From Streptomyces sp. CG1 (lineage in GTDB: Bacteria > Actinomycetota > Actinomycetes > Streptomycetales > Streptomycetaceae): a DNA stretch of 64,000 nt. This document shows positions 1 through 9,616 of the stretch, in pieces. Under the pieces are notes generated by a model. That model was given only the letters and a program-made list of their open reading frames with translations. It ran no database searches and had not been told where the DNA came from. The first letter of the stretch is position 1; each line of letters opens with the position of its first letter. A program made the translations under genes and the position numbers. Location: NCBI RefSeq assembly GCF_041080625.1, contig NZ_CP163518.1, positions 9,479,501-9,543,500 of the forward strand. The letters run 5' to 3'.

Positions 1-133
1 CGCAGAGTCTGAGCAACAGGGCGAAGAGAGGTCCGCCGTGCTCGCGCTGGAGCGCGGCGAGTTCGTGTTCGGCGGTCGTCGTCCGGTGGGTCGGTGTCAC
101 GGTCCCGTGGATGAGTGAGGTTCCGGCCGTCAT
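1..133 (-). CDS. ECF-type RNA polymerase sigma factor, N-terminal fragment cut by the window edge
   Basis: On the minus strand an ATG at 133-131 opens a frame that stays open to base 1. The 44 visible residues begin MTAGTSLIHG and continue with TAEHELAALQREHGGPLFAL. That charged helix followed by LLLRLC resembles the start of sigma-70 region 2 in Streptomyces ECF sigma factors (inference from pattern). It is divergent from the CapA gene, with a 228-bp intergenic region between them. No strong ribosome binding site precedes the ATG, so the start is uncertain. The rest of the gene lies outside the window, and region 4 cannot be checked. Confidence 0.5.
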   Translation of the reverse strand, partial: MTAGTSLIHGTVTPTHRTTTAEHELAALQREHGGPLFALLLRLC

Positions 134-361
134 GGCCGTATGGCAGCACAGGGCGCGGCCGGGGAACAGAGCGTGCGCACGGGTCCGCACAGGATGTTCG
201 ATCACGTCGGTGAACGGTCGGGCACGCGTCCGGGCGGACGGCCCGGCATGGCACCGGATGGGCTAAGGACAACGGTCAAGCTGTTTATCCGATGAGCCAG
301 GTTCGTACTCATATGCCCGTGACGGCTTTGTCGGGTAATACGACATTCCTGGGGTGAGCTG
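134..361. promoter_or_regulatory. divergent intergenic region between sigma-factor fragment and CapA gene
   Basis: This 228-bp stretch holds no supportable gene. Its right half is relatively AT-rich (the run around 285-350), as expected for promoters of the two diverging genes. No operator or hairpin stood out. Confidence 0.35.
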
Positions 362-1513
362 ATGATCGGACGCAGGCAACAGGCGGCCCTGGCCCTCACG
401 GCCGTTCTTACGGCCGCGGCCGCCTGCCAGAACCATGCGCGGGGGGAGTCCGGGCACGCGGCCCCCTCAGGGTCCACCACCCGCGGCTTCACCCTCGTCG
501 CCACCGGTGACGTCCTGCCGCACACCTCCGTCATCGACCGGGCGGCCTACGACTCCGGCGAGGGCGGCTACGACTTCCGGCCCATGCTCTCCGGCGTCCA
601 ACCGGTCGTCGCCCGCGCCGATCTGGCGCTGTGTCATATGGAAACCGTCTACGGTGCCGACGGCGAGTACTCCGGCTACCCCGCGTTCAAGTCACCGCCG
701 CAGATCGCCCAGGGCCTCGTCGCGACCGGCTACGACGGCTGCTCCACCGCCTCCAACCACTCCCTGGACGACGGCGCCGACGGGATCCGCCGCACCCTGG
801 ACGCCATGGACCAGGCCGGCCTCCGGCACGCCGGCACCGCCCGCAGCGAGGCCGAGGCCCACTCGGTCACCATCCTGCGGGCCGGCCCCGCCAAGGTCGC
901 GCACCTGGCGTACACCTTCGGCACCAACAGCACCGCAGTGCCCTCCGGCCGGCCCTGGGCCGTGAACCTCATCGACGAGCGGCGGATGATCGCCGACGCC
1001 CGCGCCGCCCGGAAGGCCGGTGCCGACGTGGTCGTGGTCTCGGTGCAGTGGGGCACCGAATGGCAGGACGCGCCGGACCAGTTGCAGCTCGGCCTCGCCC
1101 AGCGGCTCACCGCCGCCACCACCGACGGCCGCCCGGACATCGACCTGATCCTCGGCACCCACGCCCATGTCCCGCAGGCCTACGAGAAGGTCAACGGCAC
1201 CTGGGTGATCTACGGCATGGGCGACCAGATCGCCGGCGCCATGTACAACGCCCAGGGCGTCCGGGATGCACGCGGCAACGAGTCCACGATCGGCCGCTTC
1301 ACCTTCGCCCCGCCCGCGCGGCAGGGCGCCCGCTGGCGGGTCACCAAGGCCGAGTTCATCCCGCAGCTGTACGACCTCGACGCGGGCCGGGTGGTGGACG
1401 TCAACCGGGCCATCGCCGACGGCGCCGCCGCCCTGGACGGGGTGCGCAACCGCATCCGGGACGTGGTGCTCAGCCGCGGCGCCGCCAAGGACGGCCTGGT
1501 CATGGGGGAGTGA
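362..1513 (+). CDS. CapA-like (poly-gamma-glutamate capsule type) metallophosphatase-fold lipoprotein
   Basis: A 383-residue predicted lipoprotein. The N-terminus has MIGRR, a hydrophobic stretch and Cys22 after a run of alanines, fitting a signal peptidase II site. Family motifs in order are TGD (48-50), SNHSLDDG (131-138), VQWGTEW (228-234) and GTHAHV (265-270), as in the PGA_cap (CapA) calcineurin-like superfamily. The usual HWG histidine is glutamine at position 229. The protein should sit on the outer face of the membrane and act on an envelope polymer or phosphoester; the substrate is unknown. A GGGGTGAG sequence precedes the ATG. No capBC genes are adjacent, so capsule synthesis is not implied. 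Confidence 0.85.
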   Translation: MIGRRQQAALALTAVLTAAAACQNHARGESGHAAPSGSTTRGFTLVATGDVLPHTSVIDRAAYDSGEGGYDFRPMLSGVQPVVARADLALCHMETVYGADGEYSGYPAFKSPPQIAQGLVATGYDGCSTASNHSLDDGADGIRRTLDAMDQAGLRHAGTARSEAEAHSVTILRAGPAKVAHLAYTFGTNSTAVPSGRPWAVNLIDERRMIADARAARKAGADVVVVSVQWGTEWQDAPDQLQLGLAQRLTAATTDGRPDIDLILGTHAHVPQAYEKVNGTWVIYGMGDQIAGAMYNAQGVRDARGNESTIGRFTFAPPARQGARWRVTKAEFIPQLYDLDAGRVVDVNRAIADGAAALDGVRNRIRDVVLSRGAAKDGLVMGE

Positions 1514-1544
1514 CCCGCCGGATGTCAGCGGGGGTCGGCGGTGG

Positions 1545-2969
1545 TCATTCGGCGGGCTGCTGTACCGCCAGCACGGAACGCCGGTAGGAGTAGCCGAAGT
1601 AGATCACGCACCCGATCACGAACCACACGGCGAACCGCACCCAGGTCTCCCACTGCAGAAACGTGATCAGCCAGATCGAGAAGACCACACCGAGCGCGGG
1701 CACCACGGGCATCCACGGCGTACGGAAGGTGCGCGGAAGCTCCGGCTGCCGGTAGCGCAGCACGATCACCGCCGTACACACCACCACGAACGCCAGCAGG
1801 ATGCCGATGTTGGTCAGCTCGGCCGCCGAGCCGATCGGCACGAACCCGGCGATGGCCGCCGACGCCACCCCGACGATCCAGGTCACCCGGGTCGGCACAT
1901 GGCGCGCCGGGTGCGTTTTGGCGAACCACTTCGGCAGCAGACCGTCACGGGACATCGAGAACCACACCCGGGTCACGCCCAGCATGAACGTGAACATCAC
2001 CGTGAGGATGCCGATGATCGCGCCCACCGCGATCACGTCCGCGAGCCGGTCCAGGCCCACCGACTTGAACGCGGTGGAGAAGCCGCTCTTCGGGTCGATG
2101 TGCTTGTAGTTCTGCATGCCCGTCAGGACCAGACAGGCCGCCACGTACAGCACCATCGAGATCACCAGTGAGTAGATGATCGCCTTCGGCATGTGCCGCT
2201 GGGCGTCCTTGGACTCCTCGGCCGCCGTCGACATGGCGTCGTACCCGAACACCGCGAAGAACACGGTCGCCGCGCCCGTGAAGGCGCCGCCGACGCCGAA
2301 CGGGAAGAACGGGTGGTAGTTCGCCGAGTTGATGTGGAACACGCCCACCCCGATCACCAGCAGCACCACCAGCACCTTCAGGCCCACGACGACCGTCTCG
2401 AAACGGGCCGCGCTGCGGATGCCCAGATTGAGCAGCCAGGCGATCAGCAGGCACAGGACCGCCGCGAACAGATCGACCCGGTGCCCCGCCCCGGTGCCGG
2501 GCGCCCCCAGCATCCAGACGGGCAGCTTCGCGCCCATCTCCTCGACCAGGAAGCCGAAGTAGCCCGAGATGCCGATCGCCACCACCGCCACGATCGCCGT
2601 GTACTCCAGCAGCAGGTCCCAGCCGATGAACCAGCCCGCGAACTCGCCGAGCACCGCGTAGCCGTAGGTGTACGCCGACCCCGCCTTCGGGATCAGCCCG
2701 GCGAACTCGGCGTACGACAGCGCCGCACAGGCGCTCGCCACACCGGCGATCAGGAACGACACCAGGACCGCGGGTCCGGCCGTGCCGTTGGCCACCGTGC
2801 CGGCCAGCGTGAAGATGCCCGCGCCGATGATGCCGCCCACCCCGATCGCGGTGAGCTGCCACAGGCCCAGCGACCGGTCCAGCCGGACGCCCTCGTGGAC
2901 CTCCGTGTCCTCGATGTGCTCGATGGGTTTGCGGCGGAGAATGCCTTCACCCGCGCGGAGCCTTTCCAT
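1545..2969 (-). CDS. APC superfamily amino acid permease (cationic amino acid transporter type)
   Basis: A 474-residue integral membrane protein with about 12-13 hydrophobic segments. The first has the APC hallmark GVGGIIGAGIF, and PKAGSAYTYGYAVLGE follows as in YfnA/CAT transporters. It probably imports an amino acid by proton symport; the substrate cannot be read. I chose the ATG at 2969 because GAGGTGAGG lies just upstream. An in-frame ATG 45 nt further out would place this ribosome binding site inside the coding sequence. It converges with capA, leaving 31 bp between them. A 422-bp gene-free stretch lies upstream. Confidence 0.9.
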   Translation of the reverse strand: MERLRAGEGILRRKPIEHIEDTEVHEGVRLDRSLGLWQLTAIGVGGIIGAGIFTLAGTVANGTAGPAVLVSFLIAGVASACAALSYAEFAGLIPKAGSAYTYGYAVLGEFAGWFIGWDLLLEYTAIVAVVAIGISGYFGFLVEEMGAKLPVWMLGAPGTGAGHRVDLFAAVLCLLIAWLLNLGIRSAARFETVVVGLKVLVVLLVIGVGVFHINSANYHPFFPFGVGGAFTGAATVFFAVFGYDAMSTAAEESKDAQRHMPKAIIYSLVISMVLYVAACLVLTGMQNYKHIDPKSGFSTAFKSVGLDRLADVIAVGAIIGILTVMFTFMLGVTRVWFSMSRDGLLPKWFAKTHPARHVPTRVTWIVGVASAAIAGFVPIGSAAELTNIGILLAFVVVCTAVIVLRYRQPELPRTFRTPWMPVVPALGVVFSIWLITFLQWETWVRFAVWFVIGCVIYFGYSYRRSVLAVQQPAE

Positions 2970-3391
2970 GAGCCTCACCTCTTCGCCGACGGCAAACGGC
3001 TGACGGCGGATCATGATGGCTCAGCCGGGACCCGGACGCTAGACGCCACGCACGGCCCAGGCCGGTGGTCCGAGCCCGGGTGGCAGGCCAGTCCAGGCGC
3101 CGGTCCGCGGGACAGGTGCGCAGCGCGGTGAGCCCCGGGGGATGTTTCCGGCGGCCCGGAACAGGGAGTGCGGACACACCGGCGTCGGATCGGTGAGCGG
3201 GATGCGCCGCAGATCGTGTCCCGCGGGCCGGACCAGCCGGGTCTGCTCGCCGACGGAGGTGACCAGCTCTGTGGAGTCCGTGGAGTCCTGGCACTCCACA
3301 CAACCAATGATTGTGGCTGCTTTCCCTTCGGTTGTTTGATCCGGGCAAGGACGGCCGGACTTCATGTCCCGGGGTCAACGGGAGGTTGTGG
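2970..3391. promoter_or_regulatory. gene-free divergent region with repeated GTGGAGT / ACTCCAC boxes
   Basis: This region separates the permease from the MFS gene. At 3270-3300 a box TGTGGAGT (3270-3277) is followed by a second GTGGAGT (3280-3286) and an inverted ACTCCAC (3293-3299). The last two form a perfect 7-bp inverted repeat with a 6-bp gap; the first and last pair over 8 bp with a 15-bp gap. This looks like an operator for one or both flanking transporters, or an RNA hairpin. The rest holds nothing recognisable. Confidence 0.5.
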
Positions 3392-4642
3392 ATGAAGCTG
3401 GGCCGACAGTTCGGATGGCTGTGGGCGGCCTACGCGGTCAGCACCTTCGGCACCTGGCTCGCCTTCGACGCCTTCGCGATGATCGCGGTCCTGGTGCTGC
3501 ACGCCGGCTCCGCCGAGGTGTCCCTGCTCGCCTCCGCCGGCGTGGCGGTCGGCGCGGTGGCCGCGGTACCGCTCGGGCCGTGGGTGGAGTTCCGGCGCAA
3601 GCGGCCGGTGATGATCACCGGCGACCTCGTGCGCTGTGCGGCGCTGCTCACCCTGCCCGTCGCCTACGCGCTCGGGGTGCTCGGCTTCGGGCAGCTGCTG
3701 GCGGTCTCCGTGATCGTCGCAGCGGCCGACATCACCTTCACCGCCGCCTCCGGCGCCCATCTCAAGGCCCTCGTGCCGCCCGCGGACGTGCTCACCGCCA
3801 CCAGCCGGTTCGAGTCCACCTCCTGGACCGCCACCGTGCTCGGCCCGCCGCTCGGCGGCGCCGCGATCGGCCTGCTCGGACCCGTGACGACCGTGACCGC
3901 GGACGCCGTCAGCTATGTGCTCTCCGCCCTGGGCATCCGCGCCATCGGAACCGGCGAGCCCTGCCCGGAGCGCACCGCCGCGCCCCGCGCCGGCGACCTT
4001 CTCGACGGCTGGCGGCACCTGCTCACCAGCCCCGCCCTGCGCCCCTTGTTCTTCAACGCGCTCGCCAACAACGCCCTGATCATGGCCGTCTCGCCGGTGC
4101 TCTCGGTACTCATGCTCGGGCACCTCGGCTTCGCGCCCTGGCAGTACGGCCTCGCCTTCGCCGTGCCCTGCCTCGGCGGGCTGCTCGGCTCCCGGCTGGC
4201 CCGTCCGCTCGCCACCCGCTACGGCCGCCGCCGGGTCCTGCTCACCGCCGGTGTGCTGCGTGCCCTGTGGCCCGTCGGGCTCGCCCTCGTCCGCCCCGGC
4301 GTGCCCGGACTGCTGGTGGTGATGGTGACCGAGGCAGGACTGATCACCTGCAACGGTGTGTTCAGCCCCGTCCTCGCCGCCGAGCGCCTCGATCTGACGC
4401 CCTCCGACCGCGTGGCCCGTACCCTCGCCGCCTGGTCGGTCACCGGCAAGGCCACGACCGCCGCCGTGACCGCCCTGTGGGGCCTGCTGGCCGCCCTCAC
4501 GAGCCCGCGCACGGCGATCGCCACGGCCGGGATCGTGATGCCGGCGACCCCGCTGCCGCTGTGGCGTACCACGCGCCCTACGGAACGACCGTCACCGGCC
4601 AGCGTCCCGCCTTCACCAGCCGCACCGCCACCGAGCCGATGA
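3392..4642 (+). CDS. MFS transporter, drug/exporter type
   Basis: A 416-residue membrane protein with about ten to twelve hydrophobic helices. The loop EFRRKRPVMI after helix 2 matches the MFS motif-A region, and RYGRRRVLLTAG is the second-half counterpart. It resembles the Streptomyces enterobactin-exporter/macrolide-efflux-like MFS group (inference). The ATG at 3392 has GGGAGG six bases upstream; longer in-frame starts lack a site and add a non-membrane extension. The last 65 bp overlap the 3' end of the oppositely oriented universal stress protein gene, and the C-terminus there is Pro/Ser/Arg-rich. Confidence 0.85.
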   Translation: MKLGRQFGWLWAAYAVSTFGTWLAFDAFAMIAVLVLHAGSAEVSLLASAGVAVGAVAAVPLGPWVEFRRKRPVMITGDLVRCAALLTLPVAYALGVLGFGQLLAVSVIVAAADITFTAASGAHLKALVPPADVLTATSRFESTSWTATVLGPPLGGAAIGLLGPVTTVTADAVSYVLSALGIRAIGTGEPCPERTAAPRAGDLLDGWRHLLTSPALRPLFFNALANNALIMAVSPVLSVLMLGHLGFAPWQYGLAFAVPCLGGLLGSRLARPLATRYGRRRVLLTAGVLRALWPVGLALVRPGVPGLLVVMVTEAGLITCNGVFSPVLAAERLDLTPSDRVARTLAAWSVTGKATTAAVTALWGLLAALTSPRTAIATAGIVMPATPLPLWRTTRPTERPSPASVPPSPAAPPPSR

Positions 4643-5057
4643 TCCGGTGCCCGGCCTGCTCCGAGGCGCCCACGACCACCGCGTCCGCCTTCAGCTCGTC
4701 GGCCGCCTTGACCAGGCCGTTGTAGGGATCTCCGCGGAAGGTGTGGAACTCCCAGCGCACCTCGAATATCCCCTTGACCCGCTCGGCCGCCTCCCGGATG
4801 TACGTGACCAGGTCCTCGGCGATCTCGTCGGTCGTCTCCGCCACCGGCGCTCCCAGCGCCGCCCCGGCCGCCAGCACGGGCTGCACATACACCACGGCCA
4901 GCAGCGCGTGCTGCCGCCGGGCGAGCCCGCCCGCGTACGCCGCGGCACGCAGCGAGGAGTCGGAGCCGTCCACCCCGACGACGATGACCTTCGGCCCGTC
5001 CGTACCCCGCTCGAACCGTGCGTGCGAGGGGGTGTGCTGCCCGTGCTGTTCCGTCAC
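4578..5057 (-). CDS. universal stress protein (UspA family)
   Basis: A 159-residue single-domain Usp protein. [16 protein letters not shown] at about 25-40 is the N-terminal beta-strand and nucleotide-contact loop. The C-terminal part has [18 protein letters not shown], matching the ATP-binding G-x2-G-x9-G-S/T pattern only loosely. It is a cytoplasmic stress protein that probably binds ATP. It converges with the MFS gene and overlaps it by 65 bp. It is divergent from lysX with a 145-bp gap. Confidence 0.9.
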   Translation of the reverse strand: MTEQHGQHTPSHARFERGTDGPKVIVVGVDGSDSSLRAAAYAGGLARRQHALLAVVYVQPVLAAGAALGAPVAETTDEIAEDLVTYIREAAERVKGIFEVRWEFHTFRGDPYNGLVKAADELKADAVVVGASEQAGHRIIGSVAVRLVKAGRWPVTVVP

Positions 5058-5189
5058 GGCCCGAGGCTATCGGAATCGACGGTTCCTTCGGAGGTGCGGG
5101 GCCGTTCCGCACCGGGAGACAAGGCCGCCGGGGCAGCCTGGCGCCGGCTCGGGGCGTCGTCTCGACGGGCGAGCCGGGCGCCCGCTTCC

Positions 5190-5195
5190 TACAGT
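5190..5195 (+). promoter_or_regulatory. putative -10 hexamer TACAGT of lysX, leaderless
   Basis: TACAGT lies 7 nt before the ATG at 5203, which would place transcription start at or next to the start codon. No ribosome binding site is seen. No convincing -35 element is visible. Confidence 0.4.
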
Positions 5196-5202
5196 CGACA
5201 TC

Positions 5203-8200
5203 ATGACCGCCAGCGCGGAGCCCGTCGCCCGGAGGGACCCCACGGCCCCGGCCGGCCCGCCCGCGAGCGGGCGGCTCGGCTGGGTGCCCGAGGCCTTCGC
5301 GACACTCTTCGGCGCGCTCGGCCTGCTGTGTGCCCTGCTCGCGCTCATCGAACCGCTGCGCCGGGTGTTCCGCCCGGTCGCCCGCACCGTCGACCAGCTG
5401 CTGGTACCCATCAGCGCCAACCTGGCCTACGCCGTCTTCCTGTTCCTGCTGGCCGGCGCCATCGCCGCCCGCAAGAAGGTCGCCTGGTGGCTGGTCGTCG
5501 TCTATCTCGGCCTGCTCGTCCTCACCGACGCGCTCGGCCTGATCCTCGGCCTGTACGCCCAGTCGGTGCCGTCCTTCGTGCTGTGCGGTCTGCTGCTGCT
5601 CCTGCTCGTCGTGGCCCGCAGGGAGTTCTACGCCGCCTCCCGCCGCGGCGCCCTGTGGCGGGCCATCGGCGTCCTGCTGGCCGGGCTCGCCGTGGCCATC
5701 CTGCTCGGCTGGGCCCTGGTCATGCTGTTCCCGGGCACGCTCCCGGCGAACGAGCATCTGGTCTGGGCGGCCGACCGGGTCCTCGGCGGACTGTTCCCGC
5801 CCAGCTCCTTCACCGGCCGCCCGCCCCGCAAGGTCACCTTCGTGCTCGGGCTGCTCGGCGCCCTCGCCCTGCTCAACGCGGCCGCCACGCTGTTCCGTTC
5901 CCAGCGCCTGGAAGCCGCCCTGCACGGCGACGAGGAGGCCCGCATCCGCGCCCTCCTCGCGGCCTACGGCGCGCGGGACTCCCTCGGCTACTTCGCCACC
6001 CGCCGCGACAAGGCCGTCGTCTTCTCGCCCAGCGGCAAGGCCGCCGTCACCTACCGCGTCGAGGCCGGCGTCTGCCTCGCCAGCGGCGACCCCGTCGGCG
6101 ACCCCGAGGCCTGGCCGCACGCCATCGCCGCCTGGCTGGACCACGCCCGCCGGTACGCCTGGGTGCCCGCCGTGATGGGCGCCTCCGAGGACGGCGCCCG
6201 CGCCTACGCCCGCGCCGGACTCGGCGCCCTCCAGCTCGGTGACGAGGCGATCGTGTACGTGGCCGCCTTCGACCTGGACGGCCGCGACATGCGGGTGACC
6301 CGGCAGGCCGTGCACCGCGTCCGGCGCACCGGCGCCAGCTGCCGTATCCGCCGCCACGCCACCCTCACCGAACACGAGATGGAGGAGATCGTCGACAAGG
6401 CGGACGCCTGGCGCGACACCGAGACCGAGCGCGGCTTCTCCATGGCCCTGGACCGGCTCGGCGACCCCGCCGACGGCGACTGCCTGCTCGTGGAGGCCCT
6501 CGGCGAGGACGGGAGCCTGCTCGCCCTGCTCTCCTTCGTGCCCTGGGGCCGCGACGGCGTCTCGCTGGACCTGATGCGCCGTGACCGCGCCGCGCCCAAC
6601 GGGGTCATGGAGTTCATGGTCGCCGACCTGTGCGCCGCCGCCCCCAAACTGGGCGTCCGCCGCATCTCGCTGAACTTCGCCGTCTTCCGGTCGGTCTTCG
6701 AGGAGGGCGCCCGCATCGGCGCCGGACCCGTCCTCAGGCTCTGGCGCCGCATGCTGCTGTTCTTCTCCCGCTGGTGGCAGCTGGAGGCCCTGTACCGCTC
6801 CAACGCCAAATACCACCCGGAGTGGTACCCGCGGTTCATCTGCTACGGCGAGACCGCCTCCCTCGCCCGCATCGGCCTGGCCTCCGGCATCGCCGAAGGC
6901 TTCGTCTCCGTACCGTCGTTGCGCAAACTCTGGGGAAAGGGGCACCCGAAGACCGGACAGCGGCCCGCCACGGCCCACGGGCTGCCGCCCCTGACGGCGC
7001 TCGGCCTCGACGGAGGGGACCAGGCCGGGCTCGTCGCCCCGGACGCGGGCCTGCCCGAACAGGTCCGCGTCCGGCACCACAAGCTCGACACACTCCGCGC
7101 CACCGGCACCGACCCCTACCCGGTCGGCGTCCCCGTCCCCACCCACGCCCTCGCCGATGTGCCCCCGGGCACGGACGTCACCGTGGCCGGACGGCTCATG
7201 CTGGTCCGCGACTTCGGCGGCATCGTCTTCGCCGTGCTGCGCGACTGGTCCGGCGACCACCAGATCGCGCTCACGCGCAGCGGCGCCGGCGCCGCCCTCG
7301 ACCGCTTCACCGCCGGCTGCGACATCGGCGACCACATCACCGCCACCGGACACGCCGGCCGCAGCGACCGGGGCGAACCCACCGTCTTCGTCACCTCCTG
7401 GCAGCTCACCGGCAAATGCCTGCGCCCGCTGCCCGACAAACGCCGCGGCCTCACCGACCCCGAGGCCAGGGTCCGCCGCCGCTACCTCGACCTCGTCACC
7501 AGCCCCGCCGCGCGGACCGTGATCCGGGCCCGCTCCACCGCCGTACAGGCCCTGCGCCAGGGCCTGCTGGACCGCGGCTTCGTCGAGGTCGAGACCCCGA
7601 TGCTGCAGCAGATCCACGGCGGCGCCAACGCCCGCCCCTTCACCACCCACATCAACGCCTACGACCTCGACCTGTACCTGCGCATCGCCCCCGAGCTGTA
7701 TCTGAAACGGCTGTGCGTCGGTGGCCTGGAGAAGGTCTTCGAACTGGGCCGCACCTTCCGCAACGAAGGAGTCTCCTACAAGCACAACCCCGAGTTCACG
7801 ATGCTGGAGGCCTACCAGGCGTACGCCGACTACGACGTCATGCTCGACCTCACCCGCGAGCTGATCCAGGGCGCGGCGACCGCCGCCTTCGGCTCCCCCG
7901 TGGCCCGCAAGGACGGGCAGGAATACGACATCTCCGGGCCGTGGCCGGTCAAGACGGTCTACGGCGCGCTGTCCGAGGCGCTGGGGGAGGAGATCGGCCC
8001 CGGCTCCGAACTGCTGCGCCTGCACCGGCTGTGCGACCGGGCCGGGGTGCCGTACACAGCCGACGACGGGCCCGGGGACATCGTCCTGGAGATGTACGAA
8101 CGGCTCGTCGAGGAAGGAACCCAACTCCCCACCTTCTACAAGGACTTCCCGACGGATGTCGCGCCGCTGACCCGGCAGCACCGCACCGATCCGCGGCTCG

Positions 8201-8481
8201 CCGAACGCTGGGACCTCGTCGCCTTCGGCACCGAACTCGGCACCGCCTACTCCGAGTTGACTGATCCGGTGGAACAACGGCGGCGGCTCACCGAGCAGTC
8301 GCTGCGAGCCGCCGGCGGTGACCCGGAGGCCATGGAGCTGGACGAGGAATTCCTGGAAGCGCTGGAGTACGCGATGCCCCCGACCGGCGGCCTCGGCATC
8401 GGCGTCGACCGGCTCGTGATGTTCCTCACCGGCCTGACGATCCGGGAGACCTTGCCGTTCCCGCTGGTGCGCCGCCGCTGA
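5203..8481 (+). CDS. lysX: bifunctional lysylphosphatidylglycerol synthetase / lysine--tRNA ligase
   Basis: A 1092-residue fusion. Residues 1-250 carry about six to seven membrane helices and roughly 250-600 form an MprF-like DUF2156 domain. An OB-fold follows around 660-760, then a class II lysyl-tRNA synthetase core ending in [13 protein letters not shown] (class II motif 3). The family charges tRNA with lysine and transfers lysine to phosphatidylglycerol, lowering the negative surface charge and raising resistance to cationic peptides. Length and order match mycobacterial LysX (about 1170 aa). The ATG at 5203 is chosen because TACAGT sits 7 nt before it, and residues further upstream read as non-coding. 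The envelope genes downstream fit the role. Confidence 0.93.
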   Translation: MTASAEPVARRDPTAPAGPPASGRLGWVPEAFATLFGALGLLCALLALIEPLRRVFRPVARTVDQLLVPISANLAYAVFLFLLAGAIAARKKVAWWLVVVYLGLLVLTDALGLILGLYAQSVPSFVLCGLLLLLLVVARREFYAASRRGALWRAIGVLLAGLAVAILLGWALVMLFPGTLPANEHLVWAADRVLGGLFPPSSFTGRPPRKVTFVLGLLGALALLNAAATLFRSQRLEAALHGDEEARIRALLAAYGARDSLGYFATRRDKAVVFSPSGKAAVTYRVEAGVCLASGDPVGDPEAWPHAIAAWLDHARRYAWVPAVMGASEDGARAYARAGLGALQLGDEAIVYVAAFDLDGRDMRVTRQAVHRVRRTGASCRIRRHATLTEHEMEEIVDKADAWRDTETERGFSMALDRLGDPADGDCLLVEALGEDGSLLALLSFVPWGRDGVSLDLMRRDRAAPNGVMEFMVADLCAAAPKLGVRRISLNFAVFRSVFEEGARIGAGPVLRLWRRMLLFFSRWWQLEALYRSNAKYHPEWYPRFICYGETASLARIGLASGIAEGFVSVPSLRKLWGKGHPKTGQRPATAHGLPPLTALGLDGGDQAGLVAPDAGLPEQVRVRHHKLDTLRATGTDPYPVGVPVPTHALADVPPGTDVTVAGRLMLVRDFGGIVFAVLRDWSGDHQIALTRSGAGAALDRFTAGCDIGDHITATGHAGRSDRGEPTVFVTSWQLTGKCLRPLPDKRRGLTDPEARVRRRYLDLVTSPAARTVIRARSTAVQALRQGLLDRGFVEVETPMLQQIHGGANARPFTTHINAYDLDLYLRIAPELYLKRLCVGGLEKVFELGRTFRNEGVSYKHNPEFTMLEAYQAYADYDVMLDLTRELIQGAATAAFGSPVARKDGQEYDISGPWPVKTVYGALSEALGEEIGPGSELLRLHRLCDRAGVPYTADDGPGDIVLEMYERLVEEGTQLPTFYKDFPTDVAPLTRQHRTDPRLAERWDLVAFGTELGTAYSELTDPVEQRRRLTEQSLRAAGGDPEAMELDEEFLEALEYAMPPTGGLGIGVDRLVMFLTGLTIRETLPFPLVRRR

Positions 8482-8698
8482 GGCCCGGCTCCCCGGCCCC
8501 CGCTCGGCCGCCGCGCCGGGGCAGGGGCAGGGGCAGCAGGGTGATCGCCGCGGTGGTCGGACAGGGCGCCGTACCCGAGTGCGAAGCAGTCGCGGAACGA
8601 GCCCGCGAAGAAGGCCTGGTACTCCTTCCGGGTGTATTCCCGCCGCGTCACCAGTGTCGCTGCGGTGCGCCGGAGTCCTGCGGGGCGACTGATGAATC
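8482..8698. other. intergenic region downstream of lysX
   Basis: This 217-bp gap holds an AGGGGC run near 8521-8535 and an imperfect CCCCGGC/GCCGGGG pair (8490-8521) that could act as a weak lysX terminator. A minus-strand frame starting with GTG at 8651 was considered and not accepted as a gene. Confidence 0.3.
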
Positions 8699-9547
8699 AT
8701 GCAGAAGGATCATTTCTTCACCCGGCGCCGGATGCTCCTCGCCGGCGCGGCCGCTCTGGGCGCCGCGGGTACCGCCGGAGGCGTCCTGGCGGGCCGCTCC
8801 GGCGAGACCACCGGGACCGCCGCCGCTCCCGCCCCGGCGCCGGTCCCGGGCCCCCAGGCCCGCCAGGCGCTCAAGGGTTCCGCCTTCCGGCTCCAGCCGC
8901 TCACGGGTGACGGACCGCCACGTGCCGCGCCACGCAGGCTAAAGGTCCGCAGGGAGCCCATCCTCCGGATCTCCGGGCGCGGCCGGCAGATGATCCTGAC
9001 CTTCGACGACGGCCCCAACCCGGACTACACCCCGCACATCCTGGACACCCTCGCCAAGTACGACGTGCGGGCGATGTTCTTCGTGTGCGGCGAGTGCGTG
9101 GCCGACTACAGGGAACTGGTGGCCCGGATGGCCGACGAGGGCCATGTCGTCGGCAACCACACCTGGACGCATCCGCTGCTGACGGCCCTCAACCGCAAGG
9201 AGATCCGTTCCGAGATGGAGCGCACGAGCGACATCATCGAGGACGCCTACGGCGAGCGCCCGCAGTGGTTCCGCGCACCCTACGGGGCCTGGAACCGGGC
9301 CACGTTCCAACTGGGCGCCGAGATGGGCATGGAGCCGATGGCGTGGACGCTCGACACCACCGACTGGATGGAGCCGGGCACAGGCACCATCATCGACCGG
9401 GTGGAGAGCGGCGCCGCCCCCGGGGTCGTGGTGCTCTCCCATGACGCGGGGGGCGATCGCTCGGAGACCGTTCACGCGATCCGTGAATGGCTGCCCTATC
9501 TCCTCGACTCCGGATATCACCCGACGGTTCCGAGCCGACGCGCGTGA
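8699..9547 (+). CDS. Tat-exported polysaccharide deacetylase (CE4, NodB domain)
   Basis: A 282-residue secreted enzyme. The N-terminus has a twin-arginine signal (RRRMLLAG at 9-16) and a hydrophobic Ala/Gly stretch, then a Pro/Ala linker. The NodB domain spans about 95-275. Motifs are TFDDGPNPD (101-109; catalytic and metal Asp), HTWTHP (154-159; metal His), RAPYG (192-196) and LSHD near the C-terminus. The family removes acetyl groups from N-acetylglucosamine polymers such as peptidoglycan or chitin, using a divalent metal. It probably modifies the cell wall. It converges with the sortase gene 69 bp away. Confidence 0.92.
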   Translation: MQKDHFFTRRRMLLAGAAALGAAGTAGGVLAGRSGETTGTAAAPAPAPVPGPQARQALKGSAFRLQPLTGDGPPRAAPRRLKVRREPILRISGRGRQMILTFDDGPNPDYTPHILDTLAKYDVRAMFFVCGECVADYRELVARMADEGHVVGNHTWTHPLLTALNRKEIRSEMERTSDIIEDAYGERPQWFRAPYGAWNRATFQLGAEMGMEPMAWTLDTTDWMEPGTGTIIDRVESGAAPGVVVLSHDAGGDRSETVHAIREWLPYLLDSGYHPTVPSRRA

Positions 9548-9616
9548 CCGTTTTCCGGGCCGTTCCCCTGGCCGTGTCCGGGGTGTTTCCCGGCTTTCGC
9601 CCCCGGCCGCGGTGGT

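Noticed and set aside
8541..8651. Minus-strand frame starting MTRREYTRKEYQAFFAGSFR
   Set aside because: The first ~30 residues look protein-like, but the frame then runs antisense through lysX, no family was recognised and no ribosome binding site was seen; possibly a relic, not claimed.
4219..8700. Minus-strand open frame of 1493 codons opposite lysX
   Set aside because: It is antisense to a clear lysX gene; its product is low-complexity Gly/Val/Asp/Arg sequence with no domain, as expected from GC-rich mirror frames.
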